Below are positions 26,484-34,053 of a DNA stretch of 64,000 nt, piece after piece. The stretch's first letter is position 1. Each line of letters begins with the position of its first letter. Position numbers and translations under genes: made by a program. The notes under the pieces are model-generated. The model was not told the origin of the DNA. It did no database searches and saw only the letters and a program-made list of their open reading frames with translations. Origin of the DNA: Treponema sp. (GTDB taxonomy: Bacteria; Spirochaetota; Spirochaetia; Treponematales; Treponemataceae); contig JAILKS010000004.1 in assembly GCA_024693715.1 (NCBI GenBank), forward strand, positions 1-64,000, given 5' to 3'.

Positions 26484-26969
26484 ATGAAGGTAGCAATTTT
26501 TTTTGGTTCGAAATCAGACAAAAATACAATGAAAAAAGCCGCTGATATTCTTGAAGAATTTGGCGTAGACTACAAGGCTTATATTATTTCTGCGCACAGA
26601 GCGGGAGCTTTGTTAAAACAAACGGTTGAACAGGTAGAAAAAGAAGACTGCAAGGTGATTATTGCCGGTGCGGGGCTTGCTGCGGCGCTTCCAGGTGTAA
26701 TTGCTGGAATGACAACTATTCCTGTAATTGGGGTGCCTCTTGAATGTGTCTCTGAAAAATCCAATGGACTTGGAGGAATGGATGCTCTTTTAAGCATTGT
26801 CCAGATGCCTCCGCAGATTCCGGTTGCAACAGTTGGAATTAATAGTGCTAAAAATGCGGCTTATCTTGCATTACAGATATTGGCACTTTCAGACAAAGAA
26901 TTATCTAAAAAGTTAAAAGAATTTAGGGCAGGGTTGATTGCTTCTGCTGAACTGGATGTGAGGTTTTAG
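26484..26969 (+). CDS. purE: 5-(carboxyamino)imidazole ribonucleotide mutase / AIR carboxylase
   Basis: A 161-residue enzyme of de novo purine synthesis that gives CAIR. FFGSKSDKNTM and ISAHRAGA are the substrate-binding motifs. AGAGLAAALPGVIAG replaces the AGGAAHLPGM-like loop typical of class I PurE, and no purK is nearby. Both suggest a class II enzyme that carboxylates AIR directly with CO2, as reported for Treponema denticola. That assignment is from memory of the family. The open frame starts at 26466 with TTG, but those codons spell the -10 box; the ATG at 26484 is the real start. Its last three codons, including the stop, coincide with a repeat flanking the inserted element downstream. 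Confidence 0.92.
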   Translation: MKVAIFFGSKSDKNTMKKAADILEEFGVDYKAYIISAHRAGALLKQTVEQVEKEDCKVIIAGAGLAAALPGVIAGMTTIPVIGVPLECVSEKSNGLGGMDALLSIVQMPPQIPVATVGINSAKNAAYLALQILALSDKELSKKLKEFRAGLIASAELDVRF

Positions 26970-27387
26970 GTGCTAGGTTTTAGGTTCTAGGTGTCAGGAG
27001 GGAAGATGTCTGTCGAAAGTCATAAGGACCTAATAGTATGGTAAAAATCTATGGATTTAGTTGTTCAAATCTATAGTATAGTAAAAAAACTTCCAAAGGA
27101 AGAAAGATATTCTTTAATTGATCAAATGAGGAGGTCTGCAATTTCAATACCAAGTAATATTGCAGAAGGTAAATCAAGAAATTCGATTAATGAATACAGG
27201 CATTTTATAGGTATAGCTAAAGGTTCTGCAGCAGAGCTTGAAACACAACTTTTAATCTGTGTGCAGATTGGGTATTTAAGTAAAGAAGATATTAAGGAAG
27301 TATTAGGACTTTTAGATGAAGTTTCTAAGATGTTAGCAAAATTAAATTTGCCCCTAACACTTAGAACCTAAAACCTGAAACCTAGTG
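26961..27387 (+). mobile_element. Intervening-sequence-like element inserted between purE and purM
   Basis: A four-helix-bundle (S23/IVP-type) gene is enclosed by near-perfect inverted repeats. The left core is at 26974-26998 and the right core at 27353-27377, 22 of 25 positions complementary (AGGTTTTAGGTTCTA is invariant). Extra AGGTTTTAGG-like units extend to 26961 and 27387. The same combination, an S23-like gene between inverted repeats, forms the intervening sequences excised from 23S rRNA in Leptospira, Salmonella and Coxiella. Here it lies in a protein operon. The left repeat supplies the purE stop codon and the right repeat supplies the last codons of the four-helix gene. Paired repeats would give a long RNA stem in the operon mRNA. 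Confidence 0.7.
27006..27371 (+). pseudogene. Four-helix-bundle (S23/23S-IVS-type) protein gene with a nonsense codon
   Basis: The natural start is ATG 27006, 4 nt after a perfect AGGAGG (26996-27001). It reads SHKDLIVW, then TAA at 27042-27044, then KSMDLVVQIY and the rest of the family. Relatives have Gln (CAA) after the Trp, so a single C-to-T change explains the stop. The remaining frame from ATG 27051 (106 residues) contains the diagnostic RRSAISIPSNIAEG and NEYRHFIGIAKGSAAELETQL motifs, but it lacks the first helix start and a ribosome-binding site. The product may be made by re-initiation in shortened form or not at all. Known relatives form pentameric bundles of unclear role. Confidence 0.8.
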
Positions 27388-27409
27388 CGACTGCAAGGAG
27401 CAAAAAAGA

Positions 27410-28504
27410 ATGGCAAGTTATAAAGAAAGCGGTGTAGATGTAGAAGAAGGATATCGTGCAGTAAATTTATATAAGGAACATGCGCGAAGAACTGCAATTC
27501 CTGGAATGCTTACAGGTCTTGGAAGTTTTAACGGTATGTTTGAGGTTCCAAAGGAGTATAAGAATCCTGTTATCGTTAGTGGAACTGATGGTGTTGGAAC
27601 AAAGCTTGATGTGGCGTTCAAAATGAAGAAATATGACACTGTCGGCATTGACTGTGTTGCAATGAGTGTAAACGACATCCTTTGTTCAGGTGTACAAACC
27701 TTGTTTTTCCTTGATTATGTTGCCTGTGGAAAACTCGATGCGAATGTTGCGGCAGATCTTGTTAAAGGTGTAGCAGACGGTTGTGTCGATACAGGTTGTG
27801 CTCTTTTAGGCGGTGAAACTGCAGAAATGCCTGATTTTTATGATGACGGAAAATATGATCTTGCCGGTTTTGGAGTTGGAATTGGCGAAAAGAAAAATAT
27901 GATTACCGGTGAAAACATAAAAGAAGGAGATATCCTTATAGGTCTTTCTTCTACAGGTGTTCATTCAAATGGTTTTAGTCTTGTACGAAAGCTTGTTAAA
28001 AATTTTGATGATCCTTTTGTAATCGACGGAAAGGATACAGGAAAATCAATTGGAGACGTTCTTTTAACTCCGACAAGAATTTATGTAAAACCTGTAATGG
28101 AAGTTCTTGGAAAATATCATGACAGCATTCATGGTATGGTTCATGTTACAGGCGGTGGATTTTATGAAAATATTCCTAGAATGTATCCTAAAGCAAAGGA
28201 TGGTAAAAAGCAGCTTATTTCCATCATCAATCGTGGAAGCTGGGATATTCCTCCTGTATTTGGTGAATTAATCCGTCGTGGTGCAGACATTAAAACTATC
28301 TATAATACATTTAATATGGGAATTGGTTTCGTTCTTGCAGTTAAAGAAAAGGATGCAGATGCAATTCTTAACATGTTTAATTCAAATGCAAAAAAATATC
28401 ATAAGGATTACTGTCCGGATATGAAGGCATATAAAATCGGTCGTGTAGCATATTCTGAAGGTGAAGTAAAAAACCAGAAGGATGCAGTTTTATTCGAGGA
28501 TTAA
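27410..28504 (+). CDS. purM: Phosphoribosylformylglycinamidine cyclo-ligase (AIR synthetase)
   Basis: A 364-residue ATP-dependent enzyme that closes the imidazole ring to give AIR, the substrate of PurE. YKESGVDVEEGYRAV, VSGTDGVGTKL, CVAMSVNDI, LLGGETAEMPDFY, GLSSTGVHSNGFSLVRK and HVTGGGFYENIPRM are the PurM signatures in order. CAAGGAGC precedes the ATG. It lies immediately after the IVS-like element, so its expression in the pur operon could depend on how that RNA stem is processed. Confidence 0.96.
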   Translation: MASYKESGVDVEEGYRAVNLYKEHARRTAIPGMLTGLGSFNGMFEVPKEYKNPVIVSGTDGVGTKLDVAFKMKKYDTVGIDCVAMSVNDILCSGVQTLFFLDYVACGKLDANVAADLVKGVADGCVDTGCALLGGETAEMPDFYDDGKYDLAGFGVGIGEKKNMITGENIKEGDILIGLSSTGVHSNGFSLVRKLVKNFDDPFVIDGKDTGKSIGDVLLTPTRIYVKPVMEVLGKYHDSIHGMVHVTGGGFYENIPRMYPKAKDGKKQLISIINRGSWDIPPVFGELIRRGADIKTIYNTFNMGIGFVLAVKEKDADAILNMFNSNAKKYHKDYCPDMKAYKIGRVAYSEGEVKNQKDAVLFED

Positions 28505-28509
28505 AAATT

Positions 28510-29139
28510 ATGGGAAAATTAAAAACTGCGGTTCTGGTTAGTGGCGGCGGTACAAATCTACAGGCATTAATTGATTATGAAAAAGAGCAGGGCGAAGAAT
28601 GTCCGTATGAAATTGTTCTTGTTATAAGTGATCATAAAGATGCCTATGCGCTGGAACGTGCCGGAAAGGCTGGTATTCCCTTTACAATCAGAAGTCCTTA
28701 TTCAGTGCTTGGAAAAGAGACTGCTTTAAATTCAACGAGAGATGAAAAACGTCTTGCTGTCAGCAATGCAATGCTTGAAGACTGTAAAAATTTTGGTGTG
28801 CAGGCAATAGTTGAAGCAGGTTGTCTTACAGTCCTTTCCGGAGACATTCTTGATTATTATGAAAACAGAATAATTAATCTGCATCCTGCACTTCTTCCAA
28901 AATTCGGAGGAGTCGGAATGTGGGGACATGCAGTTCATGAGGCTGTAATAAACAGCGGCGAAAAAGAAAGCGGCTGCACAATTCATCTTGTAACAAAAGA
29001 ATGTGATGGTGGAAAAATACTTATTCAGAAAAAAGTTCCTGTTTTAGAAGGTGATACTCCGGATTCTTTATATGAGCGGATAGCACCTGAAGAACATAAA
29101 GCCATTGTAGAAGGGCTTTTATATTTGTGTAATCATTGA
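28510..29139 (+). CDS. purN: Phosphoribosylglycinamide formyltransferase
   Basis: A 209-residue 10-formyl-THF-dependent transformylase that makes FGAR. VLVSGGGTNLQALID is the phosphate-binding N-terminus. INLHPALLPKFGG carries the catalytic His, and GCTIHLVTKECDGGKIL the following Asp region. It starts 5 nt after purM with no clear Shine-Dalgarno, implying coupling. Slightly longer than E. coli PurN owing to an insert (residues 60-80), common in this branch. The formyl donor is made by the fhs product. Confidence 0.93.
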   Translation: MGKLKTAVLVSGGGTNLQALIDYEKEQGEECPYEIVLVISDHKDAYALERAGKAGIPFTIRSPYSVLGKETALNSTRDEKRLAVSNAMLEDCKNFGVQAIVEAGCLTVLSGDILDYYENRIINLHPALLPKFGGVGMWGHAVHEAVINSGEKESGCTIHLVTKECDGGKILIQKKVPVLEGDTPDSLYERIAPEEHKAIVEGLLYLCNH

Positions 29140-29154
29140 TTTCAGGAGATGTCT

Positions 29155-31491
29155 ATGGACAAAAACAGACCTAGAGGCAGAGAAAAGAATTTTCTGGGCG
29201 GTTCGAGCAATGTATCGAAAAAAGGAAGCGGATTGGGAACAGGACCTGTCGGTAATTATTCATCTGGTGGTGGAAGAAGAACCGGACCCAGAGCAGGCGG
29301 AATAAGTTTCGGAACTATTGCGATTATTCTTATTTTCCTGCTTATTAGATTCTGTGGCAGTGGTGGGAGTGGTTCTTCAGGACTTACAGATGTACTTGAT
29401 TCCTTTACCGGCGGAGATTCTGGATTTATTGAATCTGTTTCTTCCGGTGCTTCTAATTTTGTCGCAGATAATTTTTCTGGAAAACCGGATATGACTGTAG
29501 CATCCGGTTCACGTGCAAAACGAACTGTAATCAAGGGAAATAATAACGATATAGTTACAATCATGGTTTATATGTGCGGAACTGATCTTGAATCACGAAG
29601 CGCAATGGCAACAAAAGATATTAATGAAATGCTTAAAGCAGATTTAAACGATAATATTAATCTTTTGATTTATACCGGCGGATGTAAAAAATGGAATAAT
29701 AATATAATCAGTTCTTCAAAAAATCAGATTTATCAGATAAAGGATAAAAAATTTGTCTGTCTTGAAGATAATATGGGCTCTGATTCAATGGTAAAGCCTG
29801 AAACTCTTACAAGCTTTATTAATTATTGTAAGAAAAATTTCCCTGCAAACAGAAATGAACTTATCTTCTGGGATCATGGTTCAGGCTCTATTTCCGGTTA
29901 TGGTTATGATGAAAAGAATCCACTTGCAGGCTCAATGACACTTGACGGTATTTATTCTGCACTTCAATCTGCCAACGTTACTTTTGATTTTATAGGTTTT
30001 GATGCATGTCTTATGGCAACGCTTGAAAACGGACTTATTCTTGAAAAATTCGCAGATTACATGGTTGCATCTGAAGAAACTGAACCTGGAATCGGCTGGT
30101 ATTATTCAAACTGGCTTACAAAATTTGCACAGAATCCTGGAATGGATACTTTAACACTCGGTAAATATATTGCAGATGATTTTACCTCGGCTTGTAACCG
30201 AGAATGTAACGGCCAGAAAACAACTTTATCTGTAGTTGATCTTGCTGAGCTTGTAAATACAGTTCCTTCACGGTTAACTAAATTTGCTCGTTCTACTGCA
30301 AATATCATACAGAACAGCGATTATAAAAAAGTTTCGAAGGCAAGAAAGGGTACGCGAGAATTTGCACAGTCATCAAAAATAGATCAGATTGATATAATTC
30401 ATTTCTGTGAAAATCTTAATACAACGGAAGCATCAGATTTAGCGGCAGCAATTCGTGGTGCAGTAAAATATAACAGAACTTCAGCAAGCATTACAAATGC
30501 GAACGGACTTTCGATTTATTTCCCTTATCAGAAGACTAATAAGGTTAATAATGCGACAAGGGTTTATAATAAAATCGGAATGGACGATGCTTATACCCGA
30601 TGTATTCAGGAATTTGCTTCGACCGAAGTTGCAGGACAGGTTTCTGCCGGTGGAAATACAAGTCCGTTCCCATCTTTGTCTGACACGCTTTCTTCATTAG
30701 GAGGAAATTCTTCGGGTGGAAGTTCAGATCTTCTTTCAGGTCTTCTTGACGGTATTCTTTCAGGCGGCAGCTCGAATTCAACCGGTTTGGATACATCAAT
30801 TCTTAACATGTTCCTTGGTGGCCGCAGCAATAAAAAAACAATAGATTATGTTGCAGATAATTATTTTAATGCAGATAATCTTGTGTGGCAGGTAAAAAAC
30901 GGAAAGAAAGTTATTGATTTTGATGAATCACAATGGGATTTGATAGACGATATTGAAATCAATATGTTCCTTGATGATGGTGAAGGTTATATTGATTTAG
31001 GACTAGATAATCCTCTTGAATTTGATGATGATGGAGCGTTAGTTGGAGATACGAGCGGTACCTGGCTTTCGATAAATGGACAGGTTGTTCCTTATTATCA
31101 TATTGATACAACAGAATATAGTGATGATGAATATTCTATTACCGGTTATGTTCCGTGTTTTTATAATTCGGTACGGGCAGAGCTTCTTTTGACATTTGAT
31201 TCAGATAATCCAAAGGGCTATATCAGCGGTGTACGATACGTTTATGAGGATGATAAAGATATAGTTGCAAAAAATGTTGTCGAAGTAAAACCTGGTGATG
31301 TAATTGAACCGATTTGTGATTATTATTCTTACGATGGAACTTATCAGGACAGTTATATGCTTGATGCGAGAATTGTTTTGAAAGAAAATAACGTCATCGG
31401 TGATAAGAAGGTTACCGGCGGAAAGTTGAAGGTTACTTATAGATTCAGTGATATTTATAATCAGAAATACTGGACGGAAGTTTTAAAATAA
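29155..31491 (+). CDS. Membrane-anchored clostripain-family (C11) cysteine peptidase
   Basis: A 778-residue protein. A basic Gly/Ser-rich segment (1-48) and one transmembrane helix (about 50-67) are followed by the peptidase domain: TIMVYMCGTDLES, IFWDHGSGS with catalytic His241, and GFDACLMATLE with catalytic Cys285. A Ser/Gly-rich linker (about 505-550) leads to a beta-rich C-terminal domain of about 220 residues, probably for binding. Clostripain relatives cleave after Arg or Lys. The N-terminus has no cleavable signal, so the enzyme is predicted to be anchored with the peptidase outside the cytoplasm. ATG 29149 touches AGGAG, so ATG 29155 with 6-nt spacing is preferred. It starts just after purN and may share the transcript. 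Confidence 0.88.
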   Translation: MDKNRPRGREKNFLGGSSNVSKKGSGLGTGPVGNYSSGGGRRTGPRAGGISFGTIAIILIFLLIRFCGSGGSGSSGLTDVLDSFTGGDSGFIESVSSGASNFVADNFSGKPDMTVASGSRAKRTVIKGNNNDIVTIMVYMCGTDLESRSAMATKDINEMLKADLNDNINLLIYTGGCKKWNNNIISSSKNQIYQIKDKKFVCLEDNMGSDSMVKPETLTSFINYCKKNFPANRNELIFWDHGSGSISGYGYDEKNPLAGSMTLDGIYSALQSANVTFDFIGFDACLMATLENGLILEKFADYMVASEETEPGIGWYYSNWLTKFAQNPGMDTLTLGKYIADDFTSACNRECNGQKTTLSVVDLAELVNTVPSRLTKFARSTANIIQNSDYKKVSKARKGTREFAQSSKIDQIDIIHFCENLNTTEASDLAAAIRGAVKYNRTSASITNANGLSIYFPYQKTNKVNNATRVYNKIGMDDAYTRCIQEFASTEVAGQVSAGGNTSPFPSLSDTLSSLGGNSSGGSSDLLSGLLDGILSGGSSNSTGLDTSILNMFLGGRSNKKTIDYVADNYFNADNLVWQVKNGKKVIDFDESQWDLIDDIEINMFLDDGEGYIDLGLDNPLEFDDDGALVGDTSGTWLSINGQVVPYYHIDTTEYSDDEYSITGYVPCFYNSVRAELLLTFDSDNPKGYISGVRYVYEDDKDIVAKNVVEVKPGDVIEPICDYYSYDGTYQDSYMLDARIVLKENNVIGDKKVTGGKLKVTYRFSDIYNQKYWTEVLK

Positions 31492-31566
31492 ATGTAACTT
31501 TTTTCTAAAATCTTTTCCTTTTTTTCTCATTTAGCGACATATATATATTAAAGGGGGATGATATAT

Positions 31567-32415
31567 ATGTCTGAAATAAAAATTCTGTCTCCTGAAGAAA
31601 AATGGGAACAGGCGACGCTTGCAAACAATTTCATCTTTTACAAGGTGATGTACAATAATCCTGATGTATGCAAGGAACTTCTTGAAATACTTCTGCAGAT
31701 AAAAATTGACCACATTGAAATGCATTCCGAAGAAACGATTGAAATTGATTACGGAAAGAAAGGGGTACGGCTGGATGTCTATGCAGTCGGTTCCAGAAAG
31801 GCATTTAATCTTGAAATGCAGGCTTCCGATTCAGGAGAACTTGCGGAGCGTTCGAGATATTATCAGGGGATTTTGGATGTGCAGGAACTGAAGTCCGGAG
31901 AGGATTACAGGGAACTTAAGGACTGTTACATAATCTTTATATGCCTTAAGGATATTTTCAGGAAAGGACTTGCAAAATACAGTTTTGAGAATATATGTCT
32001 TGAGGATAACTCGATAAAATTAAATGACCGGGCACATAAACTCTTTTTTATTGCCGGAAACTATGATAAAATATTTGATAAAAGACAGAAAGCGTTCTTG
32101 AAGCTGGTTGTTTCAAACAAAAGTACTGACATCTTTGGAGAAAAGGTTTCAAAACTGGTAGAAGACGCAAAGCATAACGTTCAGTGGAGAAAACAGTATA
32201 TGGAATGGGAACGACAGATGGCATATAAGTACCGTGAGGGACTTGCAGAAGGTAAAAAAGTTGGTATTCTTGAAGGCTCACGTCAAAAAGCAATAGAAGA
32301 CGCAAGAAGTCTCTTTATAAACGGTGTGTCAGTTGAACTTATTGCTAAATCTATTGGCATGACAAAAGAAGAGGTTCTTGAAATAACAAAGGATTTACCC
32401 ACACAGATTAAGTGA
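31567..32415 (+). CDS. Rpn-family PD-(D/E)XK nuclease (transposase-like)
   Basis: A 282-residue protein of the recombination-promoting nuclease/PDDEXK transposase family, common in multiple copies in Treponema. ATLANNFIFYKVM begins the domain. GVRLDVYAVG then FNLEMQ gives the catalytic D...ExQ of the nuclease core, and RSRYYQGILD follows. The C-terminus has the repetitive GLAEGKKVGILEGSRQKA and a helical IAKSIGMTKEEVLEI tail usual for the group. ATG 31558 adjoins the AAAGGGGG ribosome-binding site, so ATG 31567 with 9-nt spacing is chosen. It sits at the left edge of a decayed region, consistent with recombination activity there. Confidence 0.85.
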   Translation: MSEIKILSPEEKWEQATLANNFIFYKVMYNNPDVCKELLEILLQIKIDHIEMHSEETIEIDYGKKGVRLDVYAVGSRKAFNLEMQASDSGELAERSRYYQGILDVQELKSGEDYRELKDCYIIFICLKDIFRKGLAKYSFENICLEDNSIKLNDRAHKLFFIAGNYDKIFDKRQKAFLKLVVSNKSTDIFGEKVSKLVEDAKHNVQWRKQYMEWERQMAYKYREGLAEGKKVGILEGSRQKAIEDARSLFINGVSVELIAKSIGMTKEEVLEITKDLPTQIK

Positions 32416-32416
32416 T

Positions 32417-32441
32417 ACACGGATTAATCACACGGATTAAT
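32417..32441 (+). repeat. Short tandem direct repeat after the Rpn gene
   Basis: ACACGGATTAAT at 32417-32428 is repeated at 32430-32441. The gap from 32416 to 33183 (768 bp) holds this repeat, two gene remnants and the promoter of the next lipoprotein, with no intact gene. Confidence 0.7.
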
Positions 32442-32494
32442 GCGGACAGCATAGAGGAATTATTTGTAAAGATAAAATTGCTGCTGCTTATTAT

Positions 32495-32866
32495 TTATGG
32501 TTCCAGTGTGCGACAAAACCTGACTTTTAAACTAAAACATTCATCTGACTTATGTATGAAATCACTTTCGGTCCAAAGAGACCATTCTTTACCAGCACAA
32601 AAAACATAGTCGCCAAACGTTACCGATGGAATTATAAAACCATCCTGTTCAAATATCTTTTCATATTCATAGATTTCTCTGATTTTATCATATTTGAAGC
32701 TGCTTAAAAGGTCATTGCAAGAATTAGAGTCAAATTTGAGATTAAAATTATTTTGAAGTTCAAATTGGAATTCAGACCAATAATAACTATATACAGGTTG
32801 TCCCCAAGAGGAATCATTCGGATTTCCTCCTCTGTAAGCATATTCCCACTCTGCAAGGGTAGGAAG
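32495..32866 (-). pseudogene. Remnant of a SUMF1/FGE-domain gene (C-terminal half)
   Basis: On the minus strand, 32866 downwards reads LPTLAEWEYAYRGG, the core motif of treponemal SUMF1 proteins, followed by about 110 residues and a closing KVRFCRTLEP before the stop. The N-terminal half, signal peptide and start are missing. Upstream of the motif the frame enters antisense sequence of another gene piece, so a break lies near 32866-32872. Not expected to be functional. Confidence 0.65.
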
Positions 32867-32871
32867 AAAAT

Positions 32872-33039
32872 CTGTCAAAAGTTGATTTATCAAGATTTAA
32901 TATTAAGTTATGGTCACTTTCAAAATGTTCTTTTTTGGGGACAAAAAGTACGGAAGTAATGTTTCGTATTTATGATTCTTCGTATTGTGAAGAAGAACCT
33001 GTTCCCGGTAAACAGTATTATGTTTTCTTTAATAAATAA
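32872..33039 (+). pseudogene. 3' remnant of an unidentified coding sequence
   Basis: The plus strand has an open, coding-like frame from 32872 (LSKVDLSRFNIKLW, later STEVMFRIYDSS and GKQYYVFFNK) to a TAA at 33037-33039, with no start codon or ribosome-binding site at its 5' end. TAG at 32860-32862 closes the frame upstream. It abuts the SUMF1 remnant head to head, which indicates a deletion or inversion junction. The parent family is not recognised; the end resembles the last strands of an exported beta domain. Confidence 0.45.
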
Positions 33040-33061
33040 TAAAAAAATTATAACTTTTTTC

Positions 33062-33090
33062 TTGATATATTGTTATTTAAAGTATAGAAT
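33062..33090 (+). promoter_or_regulatory. Promoter of the lipoprotein gene at 33184
   Basis: TTGATA (33062-33067), 17-bp spacer, TAGAAT (33085-33090). It implies a leader of about 85 nt that contains a small GAACA/TGTTC hairpin and AGAGGAG before the ATG. Confidence 0.5.
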
Positions 33091-33183
33091 TAAAGTGTTA
33101 TAAAAATGTCAACATTTTATGCTGCAAAAAAACGGAACAGTTTGTTCTTTAAGCGGCAAATAAATTAAGAGGAGTTTTCTAAA

Positions 33184-33987
33184 ATGAAAATTACAAAGAA
33201 AATTTTGGCAGTTGCAGTAGCAGTTGCTGCTTTTGGCCTTACAAGCTGTATTGGTGATTTTGGTAATACAGGCGACAAGATTATTAAAGGTTTATTGAGT
33301 AATTCACATTGTGAATATACTTATGCAGAGGCTGATGAAGATACAAAGGATGCTAATTATGCACGTCATATTTCATCAACAAGAACAAACAGAAAGAATT
33401 TTACTGTTAAATTAACTCTTGAAGACGCTTCTGATAATCCTGGAGTTATCGGTGCTGCATGGTACCAGTCAGATAATGACGATGGAACAAGAAACTTTAT
33501 AGTTTGTGGAATTCATCATAATCCATCAAACGAATTTTATATTTCATATTTTAGAAATATAAGTATGGATGATATGGGAAAATCTAATTTTGGTGCATCT
33601 GTAAAAACAGATTTAACTACCTTCTTAAATGCTACAACTCCAGTAGAATATCATATTTCAACAACAGCTAATGATGGATATGAATCATTAAGTTCTGCTG
33701 CTGCATGGGATTCAAGCACAGGAACATTAGAGACAGTTCTTAGCGTTCAGGCTCAGAATGATGGTTCTTATAAAGTATATTTCTTTGCTCCTAATGAAGA
33801 AGATAATTATCCGGCAGATGGTACAGGTGCAGTAATTACAAAAAATATTTCAAACTCTGTAACTCTGGCTTCTACAAAGGAAGAACTTGATCAGAAGCTT
33901 GGTTGGTACGCAATGGTTAAAAAAGATAAGACTCTTTATGGAAAATGGAAGGGAATTGATATCAGTGGTGAACCAATCGCTGAATAA
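33184..33987 (+). CDS. Lipoprotein of unknown function
   Basis: A 267-residue lipoprotein. The signal peptide is short, with a VAVAVAA hydrophobic run and the lipobox GLTSC (Cys22). The mature part is acidic and beta-rich, with few helices, and ends in LYGKWKGIDISGEPIAE. I do not recognise the family. Strong AGAGGAG and a strong terminator make it a monocistronic, probably well-expressed gene. Its codons are enriched in GCA, ACA and TCA like other highly expressed genes here. A periplasmic or surface role is likely, but no ligand can be named. Confidence 0.8.
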   Translation: MKITKKILAVAVAVAAFGLTSCIGDFGNTGDKIIKGLLSNSHCEYTYAEADEDTKDANYARHISSTRTNRKNFTVKLTLEDASDNPGVIGAAWYQSDNDDGTRNFIVCGIHHNPSNEFYISYFRNISMDDMGKSNFGASVKTDLTTFLNATTPVEYHISTTANDGYESLSSAAAWDSSTGTLETVLSVQAQNDGSYKVYFFAPNEEDNYPADGTGAVITKNISNSVTLASTKEELDQKLGWYAMVKKDKTLYGKWKGIDISGEPIAE

Positions 33988-34018
33988 TATTTCTTAATTT
34001 TACATAATTAAGTCTATT

Positions 34019-34053
34019 AAAAGGGCAGTCGTAAAAAGGCTGCTCTTTTTTTT
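34019..34053 (+). terminator. Intrinsic terminator, probably bidirectional
   Basis: AAAAGGGCAG (34019-34028) pairs with CTGCTCTTTT (34040-34049), followed by Ts. The reverse strand also has a T run, so it may end the convergent omptin-like gene too. Confidence 0.85.

Noticed and set aside
27051..27371. Intact 106-residue four-helix protein
   Set aside because: The family N-terminus and a strong ribosome-binding site lie upstream of an in-frame TAA, so this is a truncated remainder.
26961..27387. CRISPR-like or tandem repeat array from the repeated AGGTTTTAGG units
   Set aside because: The units form one inverted pair around a gene, without regular spacers or cas genes.
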